From: an uncultured Erythrobacter sp. | GTDB lineage: Bacteria > Pseudomonadota > Alphaproteobacteria > Sphingomonadales > Sphingomonadaceae | Assembly: GCA_947502815.1 (NCBI GenBank) | Contig: CANNBH010000001.1 | Span: 3,072,818 to 3,136,817 of the forward strand | Direction of reading: 5' to 3' | Length of the DNA stretch: 64,000 nt | Shown: in pieces, positions 1 through 8,878 of the stretch | How positions within the stretch are numbered: the stretch's first letter is position 1 | How the letters are laid out: every line of letters starts with the position of its first letter | Notes under the pieces: generated by a model | Told to the model about the DNA's origin: nothing | Database searches by the model: none | Seen by the model: only the letters and a program-made list of their open reading frames with translations | Translations under genes and position numbers: made by a program

Positions 1-647
1 GCCAGCGGCGCGGCATGATACAGAGGGGCTGGTGATAGATAGACCATCGAACCGTCTGTGGGCATCCCGGCACCCATGGTCGCAAGACCCAGGAATGGGA
101 TCATTGCTTGCGGATTGGGATCTTCGGGTGGCGCGGGACGGACACCCTTGGGCCGGCCTGTCGTGCCAGAGCTATAGAGCATATTGGCACCGGCGCGTTG
201 GTCGGAAATAGGCTCAGCGGAGTGGCTGTGCAGTTCCGCGGCAAAATTGGTGTCGCCGTCTCCATCAGCGATCAAAATCTCAAGATCGGGGCAGTCGTGG
301 CGAATATTGGCGGTGACATCGGCGAACATTGGCGACGTGATGAGCAGCTTGGCGCCGCTGTCATTGAGAATATAGGAAATCTCTGGCGCGGTCAGGCGGG
401 TCGAGATTGGCACCAGCAAAGTTCCAGACCGCTGAGACCCCCAGACAAGAGTGAAATACTCGATCCGATTTTCTAGCAGCACCGCGAAGGCATCATCCGG
501 CGCGAAACCGCGTCCCCGCAGCAATTGGGAAAACCGGTTCGCCGCTGCATCCATCTCACCATAAGTCATCTGATTGCCGCTTCCGGCCATGATGACAGCG
601 GGATGATTTGGGCGGTTCGCGGCGTGCGCGATGGGATGCATGGTCAT
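1..647 (-). CDS. AMP-dependent acyl-CoA synthetase/ligase, N-terminal part (runs off the window)
   Basis: Translating the minus strand from the ATG at 647 gives about 215 residues of an ANL-superfamily adenylating enzyme, starting MTMHPIAHAANRP. The phosphate-binding signature YSSGTTGRPKGV is intact at around residue 155, so substrate activation with ATP and transfer to CoA is the likely chemistry. The N-terminal MTYGEMDAAANRFSQLL stretch matches fatty-acyl or aromatic-acid CoA ligases. The start is supported by an AGGAGAG ribosome binding site just upstream. The C-terminal half lies left of the window, so the acyl substrate cannot be told. No partner gene is visible on this side. Confidence 0.88.
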   Translation of the reverse strand, partial: MTMHPIAHAANRPNHPAVIMAGSGNQMTYGEMDAAANRFSQLLRGRGFAPDDAFAVLLENRIEYFTLVWGSQRSGTLLVPISTRLTAPEISYILNDSGAKLLITSPMFADVTANIRHDCPDLEILIADGDGDTNFAAELHSHSAEPISDQRAGANMLYSSGTTGRPKGVRPAPPEDPNPQAMIPFLGLATMGAGMPTDGSMVYLSPAPLYHAAPL

Positions 648-832
648 GTCTCTCTCCTAATCAGCCAACATGTGCCCCCTTAATTCAGCGGGCCGTGCGG
701 GTCTGAACTCTCTTGGAAAAAAGACTAGCGCAGTGCGTTGCGCACTCAAGCGAAAACGGGTGCGCTATGTTTTGCGGCCTTGAATTGCCAACGCCTTTTG
801 ACGGGGCTGCGCCGAAGCGTGTGCCGAAAGGC

Positions 833-861
833 AAAAAAAGGCGACGGGTAAACCCGTCGCC
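833..861 (-). terminator. Intrinsic terminator downstream of the M23 peptidase gene
   Basis: A perfect 9-bp stem (GGCGACGGG / CCCGTCGCC, 840-848 and 853-861) with a 4-nt loop is followed on the minus strand by seven U residues (the A-run at 833-839). It lies about 70 nt past the stop of the minus-strand M23 peptidase gene. The rest of the 648-933 gap holds no gene I can support, only a short palindrome at 732-746. Confidence 0.85.
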
Positions 862-933
862 TATACTCGGACACCCTCTCCAATGTCCGACCCGCTTCCA
901 GGCGGGTAACTCTTTATCTGGCCAATGGGAGGA

Positions 934-1680
934 TTAGTCCCCGCCAGCAACACCAACACGGCGGCGTCCGGGCAGCAAATCTGCATTGCTGCTGGTCGCC
1001 ATGCGCGCCTGTTCTTCGGTTTCCACCATATAGGGAATTGGATTGACTGCAACCCCGTCAACGCGAACCTCATAATGGAGGTGCGGACCTGTGGAGCGAC
1101 CAGTTGAGCCAACATAGCCGATCAGATCGCCCTTTTTTACTCTTTCGCCCGCCGCAACCGCGAGACGTGATAGGTGAGCGTAACGGGTTTCCAAGTCAGC
1201 GCCGTGATCGATGCTGATGTACAGACCGTAGCTTGAGAACCAATCGGCGCGGCCAACCAAGCCGTCAGCCGTGGCGTAAACAGGCGTGCCCGTCGGCGCA
1301 GCAAGATCAACGCCGTGATGGCGACGACGTTGGCGCAAAACAGGGTGGTCGCGCATTCCGTAACCACTGCTGAGGCGGGCGCCTTCGAGAGGCATACGCG
1401 ATGGCACCGAAATGGTCGGGCTCTCTACAATCGTAGGGGCCGTGCCGGGTGCCTGAGGCGGCGCACTATCAAGCGTGGACCAACTGGCAAACAGTTCGCG
1501 AAACCGCTCATCGCCAGACACCAAAGTGTCATCGGCGCTTTCACGCACAGGTTCGGTTACATCAGCTGCGGCAGCATTTGCGGAGGAATTGGCTGCGGCC
1601 GGGTTCGCCGCGAGCAAAGTCGCAGCGGCGCAAAATGCGGCTGCGAACTTCGAAACTGGACGCTTCAAAAGCGTGTACAT
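934..1680 (-). CDS. M23 family metallopeptidase (exported peptidoglycan endopeptidase)
   Basis: The product is a 248-residue protein with an N-terminal signal peptide (about residues 1-30, ending ANPAAA) and a C-terminal LytM/M23 domain from about residue 105. Zinc ligands are visible in HHGVDLAAP (HxxxD) and HLHYEVR (HxH), and the YAHLS motif is also present, so the enzyme should be catalytically competent. The family cleaves peptide cross-links in murein in the periplasm. There are no coiled coils of the EnvC type; the 70-residue linker is low-complexity and acidic. The gene sits last after glnE-bcp-DUF455 on the same strand but 156 bp from DUF455, so it may have its own promoter. Confidence 0.9.
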   Translation of the reverse strand: MYTLLKRPVSKFAAAFCAAATLLAANPAAANSSANAAAADVTEPVRESADDTLVSGDERFRELFASWSTLDSAPPQAPGTAPTIVESPTISVPSRMPLEGARLSSGYGMRDHPVLRQRRRHHGVDLAAPTGTPVYATADGLVGRADWFSSYGLYISIDHGADLETRYAHLSRLAVAAGERVKKGDLIGYVGSTGRSTGPHLHYEVRVDGVAVNPIPYMVETEEQARMATSSNADLLPGRRRVGVAGGD

Positions 1681-1836
1681 ACTGACCCGGTCCTAACTGG
1701 CGTAATGCCATTCTTAGTTCGGCTGCGCGCGATTATCATTTCTAAACTGAGACATCTTAGTCTCGTTTCACGCTACAACCATGTTGCAGGAACCTCATCT
1801 TTCCCGCGACGTAAAAAGAGTTATCGCCGCGATTCG

Positions 1837-2628
1837 TTAATTCGCAACATCTTCGTAAAAGTCCCGCGATAAACCGGCTGCAAGACGCGCTGAGTCGTTG
1901 AATGGGGGTTTAACAGCCCCTCGAAAATGTGCGCGAACCAAGGATTTCCACGCGTTTTCGGGATTCGCGCCGGTCGCTTTGGCAACTTTCAAAAAGTGTT
2001 TTGTGCCAAATCCGACATGTCGAATTTCGTCGTCAAGTATCCGCGCAAGGATCTTTGCACCGTGCTCATCGCCTGCTGCTTTGACCCGGTCCAATGTTGC
2101 TGGCGTCACGTCTAGGCCCCGCGCCTCGAGCACCATCGGAACAATGGCCAGCCGGGCCGCAACGTCATGCTTTGTCTCGTCAGCCGCCTGCCACAATCCG
2201 CCATGCGCGGGGAGCGCACCATAATAGCTGCCTAGACTTTCAAGCTTGCGCGCAAGCAAAGCGAAATGCATCGCCTCATCTGCGGCAACATAGAGAAAGT
2301 CCGACACGAACTCCTCACCCATCTCCGCGCCAAACCGCCCGGCCATGTCCAATGCAAGGTCGATCGCCGCAAATTCGATATGCGCCAAAGAATGCCACAG
2401 CGCGATCCTCCCGCGCTGCGAACCAAACTTGCCGCGTTTGGGCATATGTTTGGGCTCCAGCAATTCGGGCGCATCCGGCCATGCGGGAGCATCAGGCATG
2501 GCCTCATCGAATTCAAATGCCAGACGCCCCATACGCCAACGCCGCGCCACATCACGCGTGGCAAAGCATTTGGCGCGCGGGTTCCCGGTTAACAGGGCCG
2601 AGCGAATGGCGGATGCGACAGTTTGCAT
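1837..2628 (-). CDS. DUF455 ferritin-like protein
   Basis: This 263-residue protein belongs to the DUF455 ferritin-like group. Likely di-metal ligands are seen in the helices HIEFAAIDLALD, DEAMHFALLARKLE and DDEIRHVGFGTKHF, the E/ExxH pattern of a four-helix di-iron bundle. No biochemical role is established for the family that I can name. It lies 7 nt after bcp and directly in line with glnE, so it is probably part of one transcript. Placement beside a thiol peroxidase would fit an oxidative-stress role, but that is inference. No clear Shine-Dalgarno is seen, so coupling to bcp is likely. Confidence 0.82.
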   Translation of the reverse strand: MQTVASAIRSALLTGNPRAKCFATRDVARRWRMGRLAFEFDEAMPDAPAWPDAPELLEPKHMPKRGKFGSQRGRIALWHSLAHIEFAAIDLALDMAGRFGAEMGEEFVSDFLYVAADEAMHFALLARKLESLGSYYGALPAHGGLWQAADETKHDVAARLAIVPMVLEARGLDVTPATLDRVKAAGDEHGAKILARILDDEIRHVGFGTKHFLKVAKATGANPENAWKSLVRAHFRGAVKPPFNDSARLAAGLSRDFYEDVAN

Positions 2629-2635
2629 CAGAGAT

Positions 2636-3109
2636 TTATAGAGCTTTTGCCGCGGTCAGCACTTCGTCAGCGTGGCCTTTGACCTTCACCTTGTTCCACA
2701 CCCGCGCAATTGTGCCGTCTGCACCGACCAAATAGGTCGAACGGACCATGCCCATATAGGTTTTGCCGTACATCTGTTTCTCGGTCCAAATGCCGAGCGT
2801 ATCGGACAAGCCGCCCTCTTCTGCATCGGTCGCTAGCGGCGTGGTGAGATCGTGTTTGGCGATGAAGTTCTGATGCTTTTTCGCGCTGTCCTTACTCACG
2901 CCAAGCAGCGCGGTGCCAGCTGCGTCAAAATCGCTTTTGAGCGCGGTGAAATCCTTCGCTTCGGTCGTGCAGCCGGGCGTGTTGTCCTTTGGATAAAAGA
3001 ACACGACCAATTTTTGCCCTTTGAAATCGGATGGCTTGACGGTGCCGCCATCGGGCGTGCCCATTTCGATATCGGGCATCGCATCGCCTACGACAGGAAA
3101 GGTGCTCAT
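2636..3109 (-). CDS. bcp: Peroxiredoxin of the BCP/PrxQ type, single-cysteine form
   Basis: The 157-residue product is a thioredoxin-fold thiol peroxidase that reduces H2O2 and organic peroxides in the cytoplasm. The peroxidatic cysteine is C47 in PKDNTPGCTTEAKDF. The resolving cysteine found five residues later in E. coli BCP is a lysine here, and the protein contains no other cysteine, so it should work as a 1-Cys enzyme. The start at 3109 (MSTFPVVGD) is chosen because upstream in-frame ATGs lie inside glnE; it sits 4 nt after the glnE stop with TTGGAG upstream, pointing to coupled translation. Confidence 0.92.
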   Translation of the reverse strand: MSTFPVVGDAMPDIEMGTPDGGTVKPSDFKGQKLVVFFYPKDNTPGCTTEAKDFTALKSDFDAAGTALLGVSKDSAKKHQNFIAKHDLTTPLATDAEEGGLSDTLGIWTEKQMYGKTYMGMVRSTYLVGADGTIARVWNKVKVKGHADEVLTAAKAL

Positions 3110-3113
3110 CTGA

Positions 3114-5837
3114 CTAAATCTCCAACTTCTGTTCAAATATATCCGCCCAAAGGCGCGCGGCGCTCTGCCTGCAAACGGCAAGATCGCGCATCAGTTCCGC
3201 GTAGCTATCGCGGCCACACGCCTGCGCAAGTGCTTTTGCAGCAGCAGGAGGCGGCGGATTGCCATCGGGAGCCAGCAATCGCCCTGCGACCAGCATGTCT
3301 GTCATCAATCCATAGGCCGGAACCAGAGCATCGGGGATGACACCGCGCCCAGCCATCGCTTTAATCGATGTCATCAAATCGGGAGCGAGGGCATCGGGGG
3401 TCTTTTGCGCAAACTCCGCCGCCCCGCGCAGCTGCAGATAATGCACTAAGAATTCAATATCGACCAAGCCGCCGCGGTGAAGTTTCACATCAAGGTCGCC
3501 GCGCGCAAATTTGTGCTTTGCCATCTCATTGCGCATTTCGAGAATTGCGGCCCGCAATTTTGCATCGTCTCGCGGCCTTTGCAACACTTCCGCAATAACC
3601 GCCTCGACCTCCACCTTTGCAGCCGGGGACCCTGCCAAAACACGGGCGCGGGTCAGAGCCATATGCTCCCAAGTCCACGCCGTTTCGCGCTGATATTTGG
3701 CGAATGCGTCTATCGAAACAGCGAGCGGCCCCTGGTTGCCTTGGGGACGCAGCCGTGTGTCCACTTCATAAAGCGCGCCCTGCGCCGTGGGGACAGACAA
3801 GGCCGCGCTGACTCGGCTGGCCAATCGGTTGAAATACAGGGTCGCACCAAGCGGCCTCTTGCCATCGGATTGCGCGGCAAAATCGCTGGTGAACAGATAG
3901 ACGATATCAAGGTCAGACGCGTGGGTGAGCGCCCCGCCGCCCAATCGGCCCAGCCCAAGGACCACCAGTTCTCCGCCCGCAATTCGGCCATGCGCGCGCG
4001 CAAACTCCTGCGATGCCGCCTCCACCGCGACCGCAATTGCGGCCTCTGCTGTTGCCGACAGAGCCGCGCCGATAACGGACGGCGGATACTCTGCCTCAAT
4101 CAAGCTGACACCCAGCGTAAAGCGGGTTTCGCTCGTAACGTGGCGGATGCAGTCGAGTTTTGCCTCATAATCATCGCGCACTGGACCGCTGCGCATTTGC
4201 TCGGCCTTGCTGGCAACCATAGAGCCGGGATCGACCGGTTCACTTTCGATCAGCGCATCGAGCAATTCGGGCCGGCGGGCCAGTTCATCCGCGAGCAGCG
4301 GAGAGAACGTGAGCGTCGCTACCAACCGGCGCAAAATATTGGGCCGGGCATCCAAAAGGTGAAACAGGGTTATGGCCGATTGAGTGCGCTCAAGCAGCCC
4401 CTGCCACCGCGTTACAGCGCGGCCCGGATCATCGCTTTGCGCAAACGCCTTGAGCAAGGCCGGAAGCAACCGATCAAACGCCTCCAGCGCTTGAGGCGTG
4501 CGGATCGCCGCATACCGGCCGTCCCGCCATTCTTCGATCCGCGCTGCCAAAGCCCGCGCATCTTCAAACCCCATCGCATCCAGATTTTGAGCCCGCTCGC
4601 TGGGCGGCGGCGCTGCCGGAGCAGCGCGCGCTTCTTGCCCAATAAGCCCTTCGTAGATGCGCCCAGTCCGCTCCGTTAGATCGGTCAATTCGGCCACCAA
4701 GGCGGCGCCATCGGCCAAGCCATCCAAATGCGCGACATTATCCAGCGCGCCGGCTTCGGGCAGGCTGTGTGTTTGACGGTCGTTCACCATCTGCAACCGA
4801 TGCTCAATCACGCGCAGCCGCTCATATCCTTCGCCCAGTATACGCGCATGATCACCGTCTATTCGGCCCGCCAAGGCCAAAGCATCCAGTGCCGCCCGCG
4901 TGCCGCGAACGCGCAACGATGGATCGCGGCCCCCATGAATAAGCTGATGGGTTTGCGCGAAGAATTCAATCTCCCGAATACCGCCGCGCCCGCGCTTGAG
5001 ATCAAAGCCGGGGCCGGGATGCTGCGGCCCATCATGGCTTTCGCGGATGCGCAGCGTGAGCGCTCGGATTTCCTCAATCGCTCCAAAATCGAGCGCCTGC
5101 CGCCACACAAACGGCGCAATCTCGCTGAGGAATTTTTGGCCCGCGACAATATCACCAGAAGCAGCGCGGGAGCGGATAAAGGCGGCACGCTCCCACGCCA
5201 GCGCTTGCCCTTGATAATGCGCAAGCGCCGAACCGTATGGCACGGCCAGCGGGCTGATTTCGGCGGCTGGACGCAGGCGCAGATCGACGCGCAAGACATA
5301 CCCGTCTGCTGATGTCTCCGACAGCAATTTGACGACGCGCCGAGCGTAACGCTGCGCCGCCTCACCAGGATCGTCGCTGGATCGGCGGGGCAGTGTTTGC
5401 GGATCGTACAGCAGGATCGGATCGATGTCGGAGGAGTAATTCAGCTCTCCTGCACCCTGTTTTCCCAAAGCCAGTGCGATCATTCCATCGGCGCGGCTCT
5501 CGCCAGTGCGCTCCTCTATCGCAGCGCGGATCGCGGTGTCCAAAGCATGATCAGCGAAGGCGGTGAGCTCTTCGACAACTTTGGCCAGTCCATAAGCTCC
5601 CGCCAAATCGCCAACAGCCAATGCAGTTGCGAGCGCCAACCGGTGCCGTCTCAGGCCAATCGCCACATCATCATGCTTGCGCTGTTCGCTCGCCCAAGAA
5701 AGCGCAGCATCGCCATCGCCCTGCGCCAACAGCGCGGCCAGATCGGGCTGTCGGTCCAAAGCGCGTGCCAGAAACGGAGCATGCGCCCGCGCCCGCGTCA
5801 AAGCGCCTGACCAATCTGCTGCGTTCACCTCATCCAT
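3114..5837 (-). CDS. glnE: Bifunctional glutamine synthetase adenylyltransferase/adenylyl-removing enzyme
   Basis: GlnE attaches AMP to glutamine synthetase and removes it, in answer to the PII protein and glutamine. Two nucleotidyltransferase domains are visible: the N-terminal deadenylylase with GELNYSSDIDPILLYD near residue 130, and the C-terminal adenylylase with GALTHASDLDIVYLF near residue 640; the SDxD metal motif is intact in both. At 907 residues it is slightly shorter than the enterobacterial protein. I chose MDEVNAADW at 5837; an in-frame ATG at 5894 would add 19 residues that do not look conserved. It is the first gene of the glnE-bcp-DUF455 run and is divergent from the M28 peptidase. 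Confidence 0.95.
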   Translation of the reverse strand: MDEVNAADWSGALTRARAHAPFLARALDRQPDLAALLAQGDGDAALSWASEQRKHDDVAIGLRRHRLALATALAVGDLAGAYGLAKVVEELTAFADHALDTAIRAAIEERTGESRADGMIALALGKQGAGELNYSSDIDPILLYDPQTLPRRSSDDPGEAAQRYARRVVKLLSETSADGYVLRVDLRLRPAAEISPLAVPYGSALAHYQGQALAWERAAFIRSRAASGDIVAGQKFLSEIAPFVWRQALDFGAIEEIRALTLRIRESHDGPQHPGPGFDLKRGRGGIREIEFFAQTHQLIHGGRDPSLRVRGTRAALDALALAGRIDGDHARILGEGYERLRVIEHRLQMVNDRQTHSLPEAGALDNVAHLDGLADGAALVAELTDLTERTGRIYEGLIGQEARAAPAAPPPSERAQNLDAMGFEDARALAARIEEWRDGRYAAIRTPQALEAFDRLLPALLKAFAQSDDPGRAVTRWQGLLERTQSAITLFHLLDARPNILRRLVATLTFSPLLADELARRPELLDALIESEPVDPGSMVASKAEQMRSGPVRDDYEAKLDCIRHVTSETRFTLGVSLIEAEYPPSVIGAALSATAEAAIAVAVEAASQEFARAHGRIAGGELVVLGLGRLGGGALTHASDLDIVYLFTSDFAAQSDGKRPLGATLYFNRLASRVSAALSVPTAQGALYEVDTRLRPQGNQGPLAVSIDAFAKYQRETAWTWEHMALTRARVLAGSPAAKVEVEAVIAEVLQRPRDDAKLRAAILEMRNEMAKHKFARGDLDVKLHRGGLVDIEFLVHYLQLRGAAEFAQKTPDALAPDLMTSIKAMAGRGVIPDALVPAYGLMTDMLVAGRLLAPDGNPPPPAAAKALAQACGRDSYAELMRDLAVCRQSAARLWADIFEQKLEI

Positions 5838-5947
5838 GGCGTCCACCTTTGGCTTGGCGTCGCCAAGCCTGCAAGCCATCTGACTTGCGAGCACGGTGAA
5901 GCTGCTGCAAAGAGGCCTGCAATAACAGTGTTAACAAGGACGTCCCG

Positions 5948-7654
5948 ATGATCAAACGCACAATTGCTCTGGCTGGCTTGGCTGCAGGGGCGCTCGCCCT
6001 TTCCGCCTGCGAAGAGATGGGCATTTCCAGCTCACCTGACTTCGCGCTCAATATTCCCGAAGTGGAACCGGGCGACATTTCCGAAGAAACAATGGTAGAC
6101 ATCACGCGCCAATTGTCGACCGACGAATTTGGCGGCCGGATGCCGGGCACCAAAGGCGAAGAGTTGACCGTAGCTCTCCTTACCGAGCGTTTCGAAGCCG
6201 CGGGGCTTCAACCGGGCAATGGCGACAGCTGGGTTCAGGAAGTGCCTTTGGTTGAGATCACCGGCAACAATTTCGCCCCTTTGACCATCACCAATGGCGA
6301 AACCGACCTTGCCTATGATTACGGCAGCGAATGGACCGGCGTGACCTACCGCGAAGACGCGCAGACTCAATTGGCGAACAGCGAATTGGTCTTTGTCGGA
6401 TACGGCATCAATGCGCCCGAACGCGGTTGGAACGATTACGAAGGCGTCGATGTCACCGGCAAAACTGTGGTGATCCTCGTCAATGATCCCGATTGGGAGA
6501 CAGACGGGCTCGACGGAACTTTCAACGGCAAAGCCATGACCTATTATGGCCGCTGGACTTACAAATACGAAGAAGCCGCCCGCCAAGGAGCGGCTGGCGC
6601 TTTGATCGTCCATGATACCGATCCTGCAAGCTACGGCTGGAATGTGGTCGAAAGCTCTTGGGGCGGACCGCAAGCTTATCCTCAGCGCGGCGAGAACGCT
6701 CCGGCGATGACGCTGCTGAATGGCTGGGTTCAAAAAGAGGTTGCGCGTGAGATTTTGACCGCAGCCGGCCAAGACTTGGATGCATTGACAGCGGCAGCGA
6801 AGACCGAAGATTTCGCAGCGGTTGAACTGGGCATGACAGCATCGACCAGCTTTCAAAACACCTTCCGCAGCTTCACTTCGCAAAACGTGATTGGCGTGCT
6901 GCCCGGCAGCGAAGCACCGGATGAATATGTTCTCCACACCGCACACTGGGATCACCTTGGTACGTGCAACCCGCCTGCCGCAGATGGCGACGATATCTGC
7001 AACGGCGCGGTCGACAACGCGACCGGCACGGCGGCCTTGGTCGCTTTGGCCGAAGCGCATAGCAAAGCGGGCGCTCCCAGTCGCAGTCTCGTCTTCCTCG
7101 CTGTAACGGCAGAGGAATCCGGCCTACTGGGTGCCTATTACTACGCCGCCAACCCCATCTTTCCGCTCGACCAAACAGTCGGCGGGGTCAATATGGATGC
7201 GTTCTTAGTGGCTGGCCCTTCGCGCGATGTGACCGTGGTGGGTCCGGGTAAATCACAACTCGACCTGTTTCTTGAAGCGGCTCTTGTCGCCGACGGGCGA
7301 GTTGCCACGCCGAACCCTAGCCCAGAGGCCGGATACTATTACCGCTCTGATCACTTCGCGTTCGCCAAAGAAGGTGTGCCGATGCTGTATGTTGATGGCG
7401 GTGAAGACCTGATCGAAGGCGGCCGTGAGGCGGGCAAAGCCATCTCTGATGAATACCGCGCCAACCGGTATCACGGGCCAAAGGATGAGTTTGACGAAAA
7501 CTGGGACTGGTCCGGCGTGATGGCCGATCTTCAGCTGATGTATCGCCTTGGCCGGATGATGGCGATGAGCGAGAGTTGGCCGAATTGGAACGAAGGCGAT
7601 GAATTCCGCGGCGTTCGCGATGAAAGCTGCGCCAGGTCAGAAAACGGTTGCTGA
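5948..7654 (+). CDS. M28 family metallopeptidase, lipoprotein
   Basis: The 568-residue product has a lipoprotein signal peptide (lipobox LSAC, Cys 21) and so should be anchored in the envelope. A PA-type insert (about residues 150-290) precedes the M28 zinc aminopeptidase domain. Ligands and catalytic residues can be seen in HTAHWDHLG, NGAVDNATGTAA, TAEESGLLGAYYYA and YRSDHFAFAK. The likely role is release of N-terminal residues from peptides in the periplasm, feeding uptake. The start is supported by AAGGA 8 nt upstream. It is divergent from glnE and followed 62 nt later by the deiminase-like gene. Confidence 0.92.
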   Translation: MIKRTIALAGLAAGALALSACEEMGISSSPDFALNIPEVEPGDISEETMVDITRQLSTDEFGGRMPGTKGEELTVALLTERFEAAGLQPGNGDSWVQEVPLVEITGNNFAPLTITNGETDLAYDYGSEWTGVTYREDAQTQLANSELVFVGYGINAPERGWNDYEGVDVTGKTVVILVNDPDWETDGLDGTFNGKAMTYYGRWTYKYEEAARQGAAGALIVHDTDPASYGWNVVESSWGGPQAYPQRGENAPAMTLLNGWVQKEVAREILTAAGQDLDALTAAAKTEDFAAVELGMTASTSFQNTFRSFTSQNVIGVLPGSEAPDEYVLHTAHWDHLGTCNPPAADGDDICNGAVDNATGTAALVALAEAHSKAGAPSRSLVFLAVTAEESGLLGAYYYAANPIFPLDQTVGGVNMDAFLVAGPSRDVTVVGPGKSQLDLFLEAALVADGRVATPNPSPEAGYYYRSDHFAFAKEGVPMLYVDGGEDLIEGGREAGKAISDEYRANRYHGPKDEFDENWDWSGVMADLQLMYRLGRMMAMSESWPNWNEGDEFRGVRDESCARSENGC

Positions 7655-7716
7655 AAGCCGCGTCCTGAGCGCGGTCTAAAGCGACCTAGAGCAACACAGC
7701 GGAACCGAGCCGATCC

Positions 7717-8706
7717 ATGACAGTCCTTATGCCCCCAGAATGGGCGCCGCAGGACTGGCTGTGGATCGGCTTCCCGCATCTGGCGGATGAATGGCCGGGA
7801 TATCTCGCGCGGGCTCAAGAACAGATCGCCGCTTTCGCCAATGCCGTGGCCGATAGCGGGCAATCCGTCCGGCTGGCCGTGCGCAATGAAGCGAATGAAA
7901 AGCGCGCGCGCGAATTGGTGAGCGAGGCCGTCACTTTGGATCGGCAGGTCTACGGCGATATCTGGCTGCGCGACACCGCGCCTTTGATCGTTGGCGGCGA
8001 TGATGGGCGGGCAGCACGGATGTTCGGCTTCAATGGCTGGGGCGGTAAATATTTGATGCCCGGCGATGAAACTATCGGCGGTGATCTGGTGCAAGGCATC
8101 GGCTTGCCGACCACAAAATCAGCAATGATCCTAGAAGGCGGCGCGCTCGATGGTGATGGCACTGGCCTTGTGGCCACGACGGAGCAATGTTTGCTCAATC
8201 CGAATCGCAACCCCGACCTGTCGCGCACCGACATTGAGGCGGAACTGCACCGGATGCTGGGCTTTGGCCGGGTGCTTTGGCTGGGCAACGGATTGATCAA
8301 CGATCACACCGATGGGCATGTCGATAACCTTGCCCGGTTTGTCGGGCCGAACCGTCTGGTTGTACCCGAAGCAACCGGCTCCGATGATCCCAATGCCGCG
8401 ATCTATGCTGATGCCCGCCGCCGCGCTCAGGAATTCGGTGTGGAGGTTGTGACTATCCCTTCACCCGGCCTCATCACGCGCGATGGAGAGGTCGAACCGG
8501 CAAGCTATGTCAATTTCGCGGTCACATCGCATCTGGTGGTCGTCCCAACGTTTGGCTCGCCCCATGACGCAGCCGGAGTGGCTGCCATCGCGGCGCAATT
8601 CCCCGATCGCCAAACCATTGGCCTGCCCGGCGACGCGGTGCTCGCAGGAGGGGGCGGGTTTCATTGCGCAAGCCAGCAAATGCCCGCCGCACCCACGCAG
8701 CGTTAA
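7717..8706 (+). CDS. Agmatine deiminase / peptidyl-arginine deiminase-like hydrolase
   Basis: The 329-residue protein belongs to the guanidino-group-modifying superfamily (PAD_porph). The expected catalytic set is present: DIWLRDTAP, the His-Asp motif NDHTDGHVDN, and the nucleophile C317 in GGGGFHCASQQMP. Most bacterial members hydrolyse agmatine to N-carbamoylputrescine and ammonia. No putrescine-pathway partner (such as the AguB amidase) lies beside it, so agmatine as substrate is a family inference. There is no signal peptide, so it is cytoplasmic. The start lacks a strong Shine-Dalgarno but is the first Met of the conserved region. Confidence 0.85.
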   Translation: MTVLMPPEWAPQDWLWIGFPHLADEWPGYLARAQEQIAAFANAVADSGQSVRLAVRNEANEKRARELVSEAVTLDRQVYGDIWLRDTAPLIVGGDDGRAARMFGFNGWGGKYLMPGDETIGGDLVQGIGLPTTKSAMILEGGALDGDGTGLVATTEQCLLNPNRNPDLSRTDIEAELHRMLGFGRVLWLGNGLINDHTDGHVDNLARFVGPNRLVVPEATGSDDPNAAIYADARRRAQEFGVEVVTIPSPGLITRDGEVEPASYVNFAVTSHLVVVPTFGSPHDAAGVAAIAAQFPDRQTIGLPGDAVLAGGGGFHCASQQMPAAPTQR

Positions 8707-8740
8707 CGAAGCTTTAAGACTTTCCCGCGAGGACGGGGGA

Positions 8741-8875
8741 ATGAGCAAAGCAGCAGCCATTTCCCGTGAATTCCTTGCTGAAACACGGGCCTATCGTCAA
8801 AGCATCGCCAGCAGCGCGATTGTGCTGGCCAGCGGCGCGGCTTTGATCATGGCAGGACAGCCGCTCCCACTCTAA
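8741..8875 (+). CDS. Small hypothetical protein with one hydrophobic segment
   Basis: A 44-codon ORF begins MSKAAAISREFLAETR and ends in the hydrophobic stretch SSAIVLASGAALIMAG. It has purine-rich sequence (GAGGACGGGGGA) immediately before its ATG and lies 34 nt after the deiminase-like gene, so it could be its co-transcribed small partner. Nothing is recognised in it. It ends 3 nt before the convergent TauE-like gene. The length is short enough that chance cannot be excluded. Confidence 0.4.
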   Translation: MSKAAAISREFLAETRAYRQSIASSAIVLASGAALIMAGQPLPL

Positions 8876-8878
8876 ATT

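Noticed and set aside
732..746. Short palindrome AGTGCG-TTG-CGCACT
   Set aside because: A 6-bp stem with a 3-nt loop in GC-rich intergenic DNA is expected by chance; no clear link to a promoter.
3477..4679. Long open frame antisense to glnE
   Set aside because: It lies opposite a clear, full-length GlnE, shows no recognisable motif and is typical of GC-rich shadow frames.
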